This document shows, one piece after another, positions 9,535-18,317 of a DNA stretch of 64,000 bases. Position 1 is the first letter of the stretch; each line of letters starts with the position of its first letter. The notes under the pieces were generated by a model. That model was not told the origin of the DNA and searched no databases. It saw only the letters and a list, made by a program, of their open reading frames with translations. Origin of the DNA: Alcaligenes aquatilis (GTDB taxonomy: Bacteria; Pseudomonadota; Gammaproteobacteria; Burkholderiales; Burkholderiaceae_B); assembly GCF_003076515.1 (NCBI RefSeq), contig NZ_CP022390.1, positions 2,666,001 through 2,730,000 of the forward strand. Direction: 5' to 3'. Position numbers and translations under genes: made by a program.

Positions 9535-10674
9535 TCAGTCCCGATCTACTCGCCGCCGTACCGAGGGCAACAGCAACCAGGAAGGGCGACGCCACGAAAC
9601 CAGACGGGAATAGAGCCAGATATAAACCAATGAGAAGGCCAGCATGCTGGCACACAACGCCCAGGTATTGTCCCACCAGATCGTGGCCGGAACCAAACCG
9701 ATCAAGGCCAAAACCCATAGGTAAGGCGAAGTCATGGCATTACAAAACGTGGGCAAGGCCCCACCGCTGTCACGACTGAACGTGGCACGCACCAGACGAC
9801 GAAACACCAGTTGGTGCAGATGCAGTGCATCGGGCTGGTCCACGGGCACACCACGCTTGAAGCGGCGCCGCCAGATCGAAAACATCGTTTCGAAAACAGG
9901 ATAAAACAGCACGGCCAAGGCGTAAAACGGCGACACACTGGGGTTACGCACCACCAGTTGCACAGCCAGTTCAGCCAGCATGAATCCCAGGAAATACGCG
10001 CCGCCATCCCCCAGGAAAACTCGTCCGAATGGAAAATTCCACACCAGAAAGCCCAAGGTGGCCGAGGCCAGTGAGGCCGCAATCAGAAAAATAGGAATGT
10101 CCTGCACCTGCAAAGCCACCAACGCCAGCGACAGAGCCATCAAGGTGGCGATCATGCCCGCCAGGCCGTTCATCCCGTCAATAATATTGAGGGCATGTGT
10201 ACAGCCGCCCACGGCAATCATGGTAAAGAGCAGCGAAATGGGCCAGAAGCCCAGAACCCAATCGGCCCAGCTGACTCCAACGCGCGACACGCCACCCAGC
10301 AACCACCAGGCAATCGCCGCCGACAGGAAGGCAGCCAGCAAACGCTTCAAGGAGCCGACGTCCTTGGTAATGTCCTCGACCAGACCCGCCACAAAGACCG
10401 GCATGGCTGCCAGAAACAAGACTGGCCACAGCCAGGTCAGTGTCATATTGCTGGGACCCAGAACCAGCAAACCGGCCAAACTGCCTGCAACCACGGCCAG
10501 CCCACCCACGCGAGGGGTCGGGCGGGAGTGGGACGCTTGAGGTTTACTAAGGTCGCTGTCCCCAGTCAGACGGCCATGCCAACGCTCGGAGGCCACAATA
10601 AGCCCGCCGACCATAAAAGCCACGACACAGATATACAACCAAGTTAGGGACTCCCCCATCTGAGGTAAAGACAC
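9535..10674 (-). CDS. Undecaprenyl-phosphate sugar-1-phosphate transferase, WecA/WbpL family
   Basis: A 379-residue polytopic membrane protein of the polyprenyl-phosphate HexNAc-1-phosphate transferase family (WecA, WbpL, TagO). Conserved cytoplasmic loops are visible: [25 protein letters not shown] (Mg/nucleotide region), [12 protein letters not shown], and the His motif DALHLHQL. It should start repeat-unit synthesis by loading the first sugar phosphate on undecaprenyl phosphate. As first gene of the leftward cluster, its upstream region (10675-10859) probably carries the operon promoter. The transferred sugar (GlcNAc, QuiNAc or FucNAc) cannot be told. Confidence 0.9.
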   Translation of the reverse strand: MSLPQMGESLTWLYICVVAFMVGGLIVASERWHGRLTGDSDLSKPQASHSRPTPRVGGLAVVAGSLAGLLVLGPSNMTLTWLWPVLFLAAMPVFVAGLVEDITKDVGSLKRLLAAFLSAAIAWWLLGGVSRVGVSWADWVLGFWPISLLFTMIAVGGCTHALNIIDGMNGLAGMIATLMALSLALVALQVQDIPIFLIAASLASATLGFLVWNFPFGRVFLGDGGAYFLGFMLAELAVQLVVRNPSVSPFYALAVLFYPVFETMFSIWRRRFKRGVPVDQPDALHLHQLVFRRLVRATFSRDSGGALPTFCNAMTSPYLWVLALIGLVPATIWWDNTWALCASMLAFSLVYIWLYSRLVSWRRPSWLLLPSVRRRVDRD

Positions 10675-10859
10675 CGCAAAACACCCTGCAAGGTTAGGAA
10701 CTACATCATTATCAACCTGCCTTCCGGCTTGTGTCCGTGACCAGTCGCTTTAAATGCAACAATTTCCGTCAAGTTCCGTATCACTTTTGTGTCGGCAGGA
10801 GTAGCTCGCTAATTTGCCCGAGCACGGGCCTGAAAGCAAGTATTTTAGGGGTTTAGGGC

Positions 10860-11816
10860 TCAGGAATCGGGTTGCGACAACGGTTCTGTCGAGGCCAACT
10901 GATTCCCGCACTCGGTCAGGAGCCGCCGTAACCAGCGATGGCTGGGCGAATGCCGATTACGTTCATGCCAGAGCTGATAAAAACGCATGGGAGGAAACTC
11001 CAGCGGTGCCTCCAAAATAGCCAGGGGCAATAAACGGCAATAGAACTCGGCAAAATGACGTGAAGTCGTAAAAATCAGGTCTGTATTCTGTAGCAAATAC
11101 GGCGCTGCCGAGAAGGACTGCACCGCTACGCTTTCATCGCGCTGAATACGCAAGCTCGCCAAGGTCGTGTCGATCACACCGCGTTGGTTGATGGAGTACG
11201 GCATGGGCACCACGTGACGCGCCCGCACGTAATCGTCCATGGTCAAGCCCTTGCGCGCCAAAGGATGCGTCGCGGCAACCAGGCAGACGATCTGATCTTC
11301 CAGCAACACGGACAAGTGCATGCGATCCGGCGGTTCGGGCCAGTTGCCAATAACCATATCCAGATCGCCTTCAGCCAAAGAACGCTCGAAATCAAAACTG
11401 GCATCCAGAGAGTGCAGATTCAAACGCGCGCCCGGTGCCTCACGGCGCATGCGCTCGACCACACCACCGATAAAGACAGGGGCCAGATAGTCCGGCGCTC
11501 CGATATGAAACTCACTGCGGCTGACCTGAGGATCAAAACTGTCTGGCGCGTTGACCATGCAGTCGATCTCGGCCAAGGCTCCTTTGGCATGAGCCAGCAG
11601 ACCCATGGCACGCTCGGTGGGCACCATGCCCCCTTTTTCGCGCACCAGCAAAGGATCGCCAATAATGTCACGCAAGCGTCGTAAGGCCGCACTGATAGCA
11701 GGCTGCGACTGGTTCATTTTGAACGCGGTACGCGAGACGCTGCGCTCGGTAACGAGTAAGCAAAATACCCTCAAGAGATAGGTATCAAGCGGGTTATCCC
11801 CACGTCGGGCGGCCAT
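10860..11816 (-). CDS. LysR-type transcriptional regulator, divergent from uraD
   Basis: A 318-residue LysR-family regulator: winged HTH at about 12-70 (SVSRTAFKMNQSQPAISAALRRL) followed by the periplasmic-binding-like effector domain. It is divergent from uraD across a 289-bp AT-rich region containing a perfect 21-bp dyad (11880-11900), so it probably controls the ureide genes and itself. The inducer is unknown; a purine or ureide intermediate would fit the context. Confidence 0.9.
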   Translation of the reverse strand: MAARRGDNPLDTYLLRVFCLLVTERSVSRTAFKMNQSQPAISAALRRLRDIIGDPLLVREKGGMVPTERAMGLLAHAKGALAEIDCMVNAPDSFDPQVSRSEFHIGAPDYLAPVFIGGVVERMRREAPGARLNLHSLDASFDFERSLAEGDLDMVIGNWPEPPDRMHLSVLLEDQIVCLVAATHPLARKGLTMDDYVRARHVVPMPYSINQRGVIDTTLASLRIQRDESVAVQSFSAAPYLLQNTDLIFTTSRHFAEFYCRLLPLAILEAPLEFPPMRFYQLWHERNRHSPSHRWLRRLLTECGNQLASTEPLSQPDS

Positions 11817-11879
11817 CTTATTCTCTCCTTCTTATGCTTTTTTCCAGCATGATAATGACATACATGCACAATACGAGAT

Positions 11880-11900
11880 GGCGTATATCATTTATACGCC
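11880..11900. promoter_or_regulatory. Perfect palindrome, candidate operator between LysR gene and uraD
   Basis: GGCGTATA (11880-11887) and TATACGCC (11893-11900) form a perfect inverted repeat around 5 nt (TCATT). It lies about 65 bp before the LysR start and in the AT-rich part of the divergent region. It contains the T-N11-A geometry of LysR boxes. Binding is inferred. Confidence 0.45.
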
Positions 11901-12105
11901 TAATTCTATTTTATTTATAAACAGAAAACTTAAACTGGTCCCATATAAGAAAATCATAGCCCACAGGCGGTGGTTTATAAGGGTTTGAATACATCAAACA
12001 GACTGTATAAACGTCCACCCACCACCCTTGATAAAACGGTCCCCAGGCCTGATCCTGGAGCCGCCTGGGCTCGCACTCTTTACGCTTAGACAATCGGACT
12101 GACAC

Positions 12106-12636
12106 ATGACCACTCAAACCCTTACCACCACACATGCGCTAGCTGAACTATCCAGCCTGGATCAGAGGCAGTTTGTGGATAGACTCGAAGGTATTTTCGA
12201 ACACTCCCCTTGGGTCCCTGAGCGTAGTTGGAACCAGCGTCCGTTTGACAGCGTGGATCAACTGCATGCCTGCATGGTGCAGGTGGTCCAGGACGCCTCG
12301 TACGAAGAACAAAAGAACCTGATCTGTGCTCACCCCGAACTGGCTGGCAAAGAAGCCGAGCAAGGGACACTGACCAGCGCGTCAACCGGAGAACAACGTG
12401 GCGCCGGCCTGGACCAATGCTCGACCGAAGAATTGGCCCGCCTACGTGGCCTGAACGCCCAGTACCGTGAGCGTTTCGGCTTTCCCTTCGTGATTGCCGT
12501 CAAGGGTTTGAGCCGTTACCAAATCATGGATACAGTAGAAGCCCGCCTGAACAACGATGCTGAGCTCGAGTTTCAAACTTGTCTGACCGAAATCGGCAAG
12601 ATTGCCCGTTTCCGTCTGGATGCGCTGCTGGCCTGA
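12106..12636 (+). CDS. uraD: 2-oxo-4-hydroxy-4-carboxy-5-ureidoimidazoline (OHCU) decarboxylase
   Basis: A 176-residue UraD-family protein that decarboxylates OHCU to S-allantoin, the third step of urate degradation. The catalytic His76 lies in HPELA, preceded by NLICA, and the C-terminal FGFPFVIAVKG motif is the other family signature. Length agrees with the family (about 165-180). It is the first gene of a rightward ureide cluster. The usual partners urate oxidase and HIU hydrolase are absent here. Confidence 0.94.
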   Translation: MTTQTLTTTHALAELSSLDQRQFVDRLEGIFEHSPWVPERSWNQRPFDSVDQLHACMVQVVQDASYEEQKNLICAHPELAGKEAEQGTLTSASTGEQRGAGLDQCSTEELARLRGLNAQYRERFGFPFVIAVKGLSRYQIMDTVEARLNNDAELEFQTCLTEIGKIARFRLDALLA

Positions 12637-12784
12637 TTTTCCCGCCTGCTGGCTCGTCCAGAAGATCCATCCCGTTCACGGGGTAGCACCAGCCTTCGGG
12701 TACGCTCCCCCTTGTTTGCTCTGAGTTTTCGTGGCGCGGCTGCCTACCGCCCCACGCGAGTCTGTCTTATCAAGGACCTCTGCC

Positions 12785-13297
12785 ATGACAATCACATTGA
12801 AGTTGGAAACCCTGACAGCCGAAGCCTTCGCCCCTTTTGGTGATGTCATCGAGGCCTGCGACACGGTTCAGCACTTCACCATCAACGACGGCAATACCGA
12901 GCGCTACCACGATCTGGCCAAAATTGAACCGGGCCCAGAGGGTCACGCGATTGTGTCCATTTTTCGTGGCCAGCCACGCACCCTGCCCTTTACCGTGGAA
13001 ATGATGGAGCGCCACCCCAAGGGGAGCCAGGCCTTCATTCCCCAGTCCGGCCAGCCATATCTGGTGATTGTGGCCCCCGCCGGCCCCACTCCCAAGGCAA
13101 GCGATCTGCGCCTGTTCCTGGCTCGTGGCGATCAGGGCGTGAACTACGCAACCGGCGTATGGCATCACCCCTTGATGGCCCTGAATCAAGTAGCCGACTT
13201 CATTGTGATTGACCGCAAAGGCCCTGGTGACAACTGCGATGTGATTCAGTTGGAAGAAAAAGCCACCATCGCTGAACTGGAAACCACGACAGCGTGA
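12785..13297 (+). CDS. allA: Ureidoglycolate lyase
   Basis: A 170-residue AllA-family protein that splits ureidoglycolate into glyoxylate and urea. Family features include [11 protein letters not shown] near the N-terminus, [24 protein letters not shown] and [14 protein letters not shown]. The chosen ATG at 12785 is preceded by AAGGA; an in-frame extension of 18 residues back to 12731 looks non-native. Its stop overlaps the next start (GTGA), so the two are coupled. Its glyoxylate product is the substrate of Gcl encoded downstream. Confidence 0.93.
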   Translation: MTITLKLETLTAEAFAPFGDVIEACDTVQHFTINDGNTERYHDLAKIEPGPEGHAIVSIFRGQPRTLPFTVEMMERHPKGSQAFIPQSGQPYLVIVAPAGPTPKASDLRLFLARGDQGVNYATGVWHHPLMALNQVADFIVIDRKGPGDNCDVIQLEEKATIAELETTTA

Positions 13298-14085
13298 GCC
13301 AGTCCTGTCCTATCACGCCGGACATCGAGGCCATTTATGCCCATCGTCCGGCGGATATTGATCCCGAGCACTGGCGCGCCCGCGTCAATCTGGCCGCCGC
13401 TTACCGGCTGGCGGCCCGCCAGGGCTGGGACGATATCATCTACACCCACCTTTCCCTGCGCCTGCCCGGCCACGACGACATTTTCCTGATCAATCCCTTT
13501 GGTCTGCGCTTTGATGAAATCTGCGCCTCCAATCTGCTCTTGATTGATACCCAGGGCCAAGTTGTGGACGGCACAGGCCGCCGTGCCAACCCCAGCGGTT
13601 TTGCCATTCATGGTGCCGTCCACCGCGCTCGTGCCGATGCACACTGTGTCATTCATTTACATACAGATGCCTCAATTGCGGTCTCGGCCCTGTCCTGTGG
13701 ATTGCTGCCCCTGTCCCAACACGCCATGCGTTTCTGGCAGGATATTGGCTACCACCCTTACGCCGGCCTGGCCTTTGCGCCCGACGAGCAACAAGCTCTG
13801 CTCCAGCACTTAGGCAAATACCCCGCCCTGCTTTTACGCAATCACGGGGCGCTGACCTGCGGGCGTACGGTGGCCGAAGCCTATGTCCTGATGGACGCGC
13901 TAGAGCGCGCCTGCCGCATTCAACTGTCTGCCATGGCAGCAAGCCCCCAATTGCACCTTCCTACCCAGGATGTACTGGCTTTGACACACCGCCAACTTTT
14001 GCCGGGGAACGAGCCAGAGGGCTTGTTAGAATGGCCAGCCTTGCTGCGCAAGCTCTACCAGAGCGAGCCGGATTTTTGCCGCTAA
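13294..14085 (+). CDS. Class II aldolase/adducin family protein
   Basis: A 263-residue class II aldolase-fold protein starting at GTG 13294, coupled to allA by a 4-bp overlap. The Zn-binding pattern is visible as HLHTDASIA and a later LLLRNHGAL; the N-terminal THLSLRLPG region matches the family substrate loop. The fold covers sugar-phosphate aldolases, epimerases and decarboxylases acting on hydroxy acids, so the reaction is not predictable. Being co-transcribed with allA suggests a role near glyoxylate or ureidoglycolate metabolism, which is inference. Confidence 0.88.
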   Translation: MSQSCPITPDIEAIYAHRPADIDPEHWRARVNLAAAYRLAARQGWDDIIYTHLSLRLPGHDDIFLINPFGLRFDEICASNLLLIDTQGQVVDGTGRRANPSGFAIHGAVHRARADAHCVIHLHTDASIAVSALSCGLLPLSQHAMRFWQDIGYHPYAGLAFAPDEQQALLQHLGKYPALLLRNHGALTCGRTVAEAYVLMDALERACRIQLSAMAASPQLHLPTQDVLALTHRQLLPGNEPEGLLEWPALLRKLYQSEPDFCR

Positions 14086-14109
14086 TCCCATCCCCCTTAC
14101 GGAGTCTCT

Positions 14110-14295
14110 ATGCCTTCTATTAACGTACAACTATTCGACGGCCGTCCTGTGGAAATCAAACGTGAACTTGCCCAGGCCCTGACCAAAGAAGCCTGTCGCG
14201 TGCTTGGCTGTACACCAGAGGCAGTTGATATTGTCTTTACCGACGTCAAACGCGAGAACTGGGCCACGGCCGGTGTTCTGTGGTCAGACAAATAA
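14110..14295 (+). CDS. 4-oxalocrotonate tautomerase family protein
   Basis: A 61-residue protein of the small tautomerase superfamily. After Met removal the catalytic Pro1 is present (MPSINVQL), followed by the family-like ALTKEACRVLGC and DVKRENWATAGV. These hexameric enzymes interconvert keto and enol acids. It lies 24 bp after the aldolase gene with GGAG ahead of the ATG and ends just before an intrinsic terminator, so it closes the uraD/allA unit. Its substrate in ureide metabolism is unknown. Confidence 0.88.
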   Translation: MPSINVQLFDGRPVEIKRELAQALTKEACRVLGCTPEAVDIVFTDVKRENWATAGVLWSDK

Positions 14296-14306
14296 GCAGA
14301 TTTCCC

Positions 14307-14332
14307 AAAGCGGTTGACAAGCCGCTTTTTTT
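14307..14332 (+). terminator. Intrinsic terminator of the uraD-allA unit
   Basis: AAGCGG, an 8-nt loop and CCGCTT, followed by T6. It lies 12 bp after the tautomerase stop. Confidence 0.75.
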
Positions 14333-14667
14333 ATCCCTATCAGTTTCGCCGCCCCCGCTAAAACCATGCACCAACCCGTAGTTTGGCGGCTTCTAACACA
14401 GTTTTTGAGACTGGACTAGGTGGGCAATACCCCTAGCGGCGTAAAACACATGAAAAAAGCAGGAATTGGCTCGTCCCTGGCTTGAACACAGCGCCCCGTC
14501 TACCGGGCTTATCTCCTTTCACCATTACACCAATCAGCCTGCCATACGCTTTTACGTATTCTACTTATCAAGCCGTACTGCCTTCCAGTGATACAGCCCA
14601 TCCGATAACTTTATGCTTACGCGCCCAGGCATCGGCTGCGCATAACGTATTAATAAAGGAGACCCGG
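14333..14667 (+). other. Leader/intergenic region upstream of the purine permease
   Basis: About 335 bp without a convincing gene. A small dyad ATACG-6 nt-CGTAT lies at about 14542-14557, and TATGC/GCATA flank about 14612-14640. The reading frame of the permease is open upstream but lacks family similarity there. I do not recognise a known riboswitch, though a purine-responsive leader would make sense. Confidence 0.3.
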
Positions 14668-16152
14668 ATGTCCGCCAACCCAGAAGTGTCCACACCTGTT
14701 GCTTGTGACGGTGTAGATGAACGCCTACCAACGGGGCGCCTGGCAACCCTTGGTTTGCAACACGTCATGGTGATGTACGCGGGCGCAGTTGCTGTCCCCC
14801 TGATCATTGGCGCGGCTTTGGGCCTGTCTAAAGAACAGATCGCATTCCTGATTAATGCCGACCTGTTGTGTTGTGGCCTGATTACCATCATTCAGGCTCG
14901 CGGTCTGGGCATGTTCGGCATCAAGCTGCCCGTCATGATGGGTGTGTCGTTTGCAGCGGTCAGCCCCATGATCGCCATCGGCCTGGACCCACAACTGGGC
15001 CTGCCCGGTATTTTTGGCGCCACGATCCTGGCCGGTATCTTCAGTATTCTGATCGCTCCGGTATTTAGCCGTCTGATGGGCCTGTTCCCCCCTGTTGTGA
15101 CCGGCATCATCATTACCGTCATTGGTGTAACGCTGATGCGCGTGGGTCTGAACTGGATTGGTGGCGGCGCTCCCACCATTACAGATCCGGCCACCGGCAT
15201 GTCCATCCCCAATCCCGACTACGGTTCGTTGGAAAACCTGGGCATTGCCCTGATGGTGCTGACCGTCATCTTGCTGATCACCAAGTTTGCGCGCGGTTTC
15301 CTGGCAAACGTGGCGGTGCTGATTGGCCTGCTGGTCGGTTTCTTCGTTTCCTTGGCCATGGGTCGCATCACCTTTGAAGGTCTGGATCAGACCAGTTGGT
15401 TTGCTGTGGTGACTCCATTTCACTTTGGCGTACCGACTTTCAGCTGGGCCCTGCTGGGCGCAGCGGCGGTCCTGTCGCTGATCATGGTGGTGATCATGGT
15501 TGAATCGCTGGGCATGTTCCTGGCACTGGGTTCCATCTGCGGCCGTCCTACCGACCGTGAAGCGCTGGTGCGTGGTCTGCGCACCGACGGCCTGGGCACC
15601 CTGGTGGGCGGCATCATGAACACTTTCCCGCACAGCTCTTTCTCGCAGAACGTAGGGTTGGTCAGCGTGACCGGTGTGCGCAGCCGCTGGGTATGTGTCA
15701 TGGGCGGTGCCTTCCTGATCATGCTGGGCCTGTTTCCCAAAATGGCGTTCATCGTGGCCTCCATTCCCAACTATGTTCTGGGTGGCGCTGGCATCGTGAT
15801 GTTTGGGATGGTGGCTGCGACTGGCATCAAGATCCTGATGTCGGCCAACCTGAACCGCAACCCTTACAACCCCTACATCGTGGCCATCAGCCTAGGCTTT
15901 GGCATGATCCCCCTGGTTGCCGAGCACCTGCTGGACAAGATGCCACCCGCGCTGGCTCCCTTGCTGCATAGCGGAATCTTGCTGGCTGCCGTCTCTGCCA
16001 TCTTGCTGAACCTGTTTTTCAACGGCATGGAAAAGTACGCCGACCAAGGCCACGCTGTTGAGTCCACCGCAGCCACCCAGGCTCGCAAACAGGCCAACGC
16101 CCAAAAAGCGGCTGAAGAAACCAGCAATCAACTAGCCTCACAAAACGGCTAA
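14668..16152 (+). CDS. NCS2-family purine (xanthine/urate) permease
   Basis: A 494-residue, about 14-TM nucleobase:cation symporter-2. The family signature appears as SQNVGLVSVTGVRSRWV in the carrier domain, and GIKLPVMMGVSFAAVSP in TM3 is typical of xanthine/urate carriers (PbuX, PucJ, UacT). The ATG at 14668 is chosen because it follows AAAGGAG at 7-bp spacing and fits family N-termini; a 62-residue upstream extension is rejected. Neighbouring uraD and allA support urate or xanthine as substrate, which is inference. Confidence 0.92.
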   Translation: MSANPEVSTPVACDGVDERLPTGRLATLGLQHVMVMYAGAVAVPLIIGAALGLSKEQIAFLINADLLCCGLITIIQARGLGMFGIKLPVMMGVSFAAVSPMIAIGLDPQLGLPGIFGATILAGIFSILIAPVFSRLMGLFPPVVTGIIITVIGVTLMRVGLNWIGGGAPTITDPATGMSIPNPDYGSLENLGIALMVLTVILLITKFARGFLANVAVLIGLLVGFFVSLAMGRITFEGLDQTSWFAVVTPFHFGVPTFSWALLGAAAVLSLIMVVIMVESLGMFLALGSICGRPTDREALVRGLRTDGLGTLVGGIMNTFPHSSFSQNVGLVSVTGVRSRWVCVMGGAFLIMLGLFPKMAFIVASIPNYVLGGAGIVMFGMVAATGIKILMSANLNRNPYNPYIVAISLGFGMIPLVAEHLLDKMPPALAPLLHSGILLAAVSAILLNLFFNGMEKYADQGHAVESTAATQARKQANAQKAAEETSNQLASQNG

Positions 16153-16163
16153 GTCCCCCTTTT

Positions 16164-16199
16164 GAATAGCCGCCCACGCGTGAAACCGGGCGGCTATTC
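16164..16199 (+). terminator. Terminator-like hairpin after the NCS2 permease
   Basis: GAATAGCCGCCC pairs with GGGCGGCTATTC across a 12-nt loop, 12 bp after the permease stop. Only a short AT-rich tail follows. Confidence 0.5.
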
Positions 16200-16350
16200 A
16201 AATTTCTGCAATACCTTCATAAAAGTATCGACTGTCCATAATTAATCTAAGCAAGGTCAGTAGCACCCACGCAAAAAAAACTACAGCAGCAGGCCACAAG
16301 GGACACCAGATCCCAGGGACCTGTTTGCGCCCATTCAAAGAGGAGACACC

Positions 16351-17226
16351 ATGAAACACCGACACCCTGCTCGCTGGGCATACGCCCTGCTAGCCGCCCC
16401 CCTGCTGTCCAGCCCCGCTTTCGCAGCCGACTGGAGCGACACCTTTTTAGGCTACCGCTTCAGCACGCAGTACACCGAGCCGATGAACGACCGGACTATC
16501 CAGAAGCACATCCTGAGCCTGACCCACGTCAATGGCTACAGCTTGGGGCAGAACTTCTTTAACCTCGACATCCTGCAATCGGACCGCTACGACCCCTCCA
16601 ATGGCAACGGCAGCAATGGCGCCACCGAGTTCTACGCCACCTATCGCCACCAGCTCTCCATGAGCAAGGTATTCGACAAGAATCTGAGCTTTGGCCCCGT
16701 GAAAGATGTAGCCGTCACAGCGGGTTTTGACCTGAATACCAAAAACACCGCCTTTGCACCGCGCAAACGCCTACTGGTGCTGGGCCCTACCTTTAAATTC
16801 GATGTGCCCCGAGGCTTTGTAGATCTGAGTCTGATGGTTGGGAAAGAGTGGAACCACTGCGGTCTGGGCGCTCCCGCCTGCCCGGACAGCCGCCGCTCTT
16901 TCGACACCCAGTTTCTGGCCAGCCTGAACTGGAATCTGCCCTTTGATGTGGGTTCAGTGCCTTTGAAGTTCCAGGGCTTTGCCAACTATGCCGGCCCCAA
17001 AGGTGACGACTACGCCGGTATCAGTACCAAGTCTGAAGTGCTGGTTCGCACGTCTTTGATGGCTGACGTGGGTAAAGTGGCTTTCGACAAGAAGAACACC
17101 TTGTGGGTGGGAATTGGCTACGAGTACTGGTACAACAAGTTCGGCAACCGCTACAAGGCAGACGGCAGCCTGAAACCCGGTATCAAAACCAGCGCCCCGA
17201 CCGTACAGTTGGAATGGCATTTCTAA
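16351..17226 (+). CDS. Outer-membrane channel, Tsx/OmpK-like family
   Basis: A 291-residue exported protein: a clear signal peptide (residues 1-25, ending PAFAA), alternating beta-strand pattern throughout, and a C-terminal Phe (QLEWHF) typical of outer-membrane barrels. Size and layout resemble the Tsx/OmpK nucleoside channel family, which would suit its place after a purine permease. A GAGGAG ribosome site precedes the ATG. The Tsx-like assignment is moderate; the outer-membrane location is well supported. Confidence 0.75.
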   Translation: MKHRHPARWAYALLAAPLLSSPAFAADWSDTFLGYRFSTQYTEPMNDRTIQKHILSLTHVNGYSLGQNFFNLDILQSDRYDPSNGNGSNGATEFYATYRHQLSMSKVFDKNLSFGPVKDVAVTAGFDLNTKNTAFAPRKRLLVLGPTFKFDVPRGFVDLSLMVGKEWNHCGLGAPACPDSRRSFDTQFLASLNWNLPFDVGSVPLKFQGFANYAGPKGDDYAGISTKSEVLVRTSLMADVGKVAFDKKNTLWVGIGYEYWYNKFGNRYKADGSLKPGIKTSAPTVQLEWHF

Positions 17227-17240
17227 GTCGTACGCAGCAA

Positions 17241-17267
17241 AAAAACCGCTTTTCGAAGCGGTTTTTT
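17241..17267. terminator. Bidirectional terminator between OMP and LysR genes
   Basis: CCGCTT-4 nt-AAGCGG flanked by A-run and T-run (T6), placed between convergent genes, so it can serve both strands. Confidence 0.75.
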
Positions 17268-17289
17268 ACAGTTGAAATACGCAAAAACG

Positions 17290-18207
17290 CTAGAACCTCA
17301 CCTCGCCATCCCAGTAGCCCGGCGTGTTATAGATGGCGCGCAAATAGTCAATAAAACGCCGCACCTTGGCCGGTAAATAGCGCTGCTGCTGATACACCGC
17401 CTGGATATCGTAGCTGGGAATCTCGAACTCATTCAGCACCGTTACCAGCTCGCCCCGCTTGAGTTCTGGCTGAATTTCCCAGGTAGATCGCCAGCCTATG
17501 CCCCAACCTTGCTTGACCCAATTAAAAAGCAGTTCACCGTCATTGCAATCCAGGTCCCCATCGACTCGTACCGCCAAAGGCCGGCCATCACGCAGGAAGG
17601 TCCAGCCGCGTTGCTGACCGCCTTGCAAGTTAAAGGCCAAGCAGTTGTGACGCGCCAGATCTTCAGGCACGCGCGGTACACCATAGCGCTCAAAGTATTC
17701 AGGCGTGCCGCATACCACACGCCGGTTCGGATACAGGCGAACGGCCACATAGTTGGGGTCAGTCACTTCACCAATCCGCAAGGCCATGTCATAGCCCTCA
17801 CGCACCAGATCCACCACGCTGTCGGTGAAGTTAAAAGACAGCTTCAGCTCGGGATAACGCTTTTTGAAGGACAAGGCATGGGGCGCTACATGACGGCGCC
17901 CAAAGGCCGCCGGAGCCGATACCACCAGGTGTCCGCGCACCACTTTACGCTGGGCGCTGATACTGGCTTCGGCCTCTTCAAAGTCCTTCAGAATTTGTTT
18001 GCACTGCTCCAGAAACTGCTCGCCCAGATCGGTCAATGTCAGCCCGCGAGTGGATCGGTGCATCAAGCGCACCCCCAGACGCTGCTCCAACGCATCCAGG
18101 CGGCGACCCATGACCACGGGGGTGACTCCTTCGACCACGGAAGCGGCCGCAAAACTGCCTTTTTCAGCGACCAATGCAAAACTTCTAATTTCGGTGTAAC
18201 GGCTCAT
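17290..18207 (-). CDS. LysR-type regulator divergent from gcl
   Basis: A 305-residue LysR-family regulator of the CrgA/DmlR-like subgroup: N-terminal HTH (SFAAASVVEGVTPVVMGRRL), linker and effector domain with WTFLRDGRPLAVRV and GIGWRSTWEI. It is divergent from the gcl operon over 110 bp containing an ATCGAT-type dyad (18221-18240), so it likely controls glyoxylate carboligation genes. The effector is unknown. Confidence 0.9.
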   Translation of the reverse strand: MSRYTEIRSFALVAEKGSFAAASVVEGVTPVVMGRRLDALEQRLGVRLMHRSTRGLTLTDLGEQFLEQCKQILKDFEEAEASISAQRKVVRGHLVVSAPAAFGRRHVAPHALSFKKRYPELKLSFNFTDSVVDLVREGYDMALRIGEVTDPNYVAVRLYPNRRVVCGTPEYFERYGVPRVPEDLARHNCLAFNLQGGQQRGWTFLRDGRPLAVRVDGDLDCNDGELLFNWVKQGWGIGWRSTWEIQPELKRGELVTVLNEFEIPSYDIQAVYQQQRYLPAKVRRFIDYLRAIYNTPGYWDGEVRF

Positions 18208-18220
18208 TCAATACTCCAAG

Positions 18221-18240
18221 TATCGATAGAAACAATCGTA
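18221..18240. promoter_or_regulatory. Candidate LysR operator upstream of gcl
   Basis: TATCGAT, 6 nt and AATCGTA form a near-perfect dyad with T-N11-A spacing just upstream of the LysR start; a further ATCGA/CGATGAT pair lies nearer gcl (18275-18303). Confidence 0.35.
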
Positions 18241-18317
18241 CCACCATTTCTAGGCAGGTCCATCACTCCTTATTATCGAGTTGTGAATTTCGTCAAACGA
18301 TGATCTAGGAGATATCA

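Noticed and set aside
14482..14667. N-terminal extension of the NCS2 permease
   Set aside because: The extension lacks family similarity and the ATG at 14668 has a strong ribosome site.
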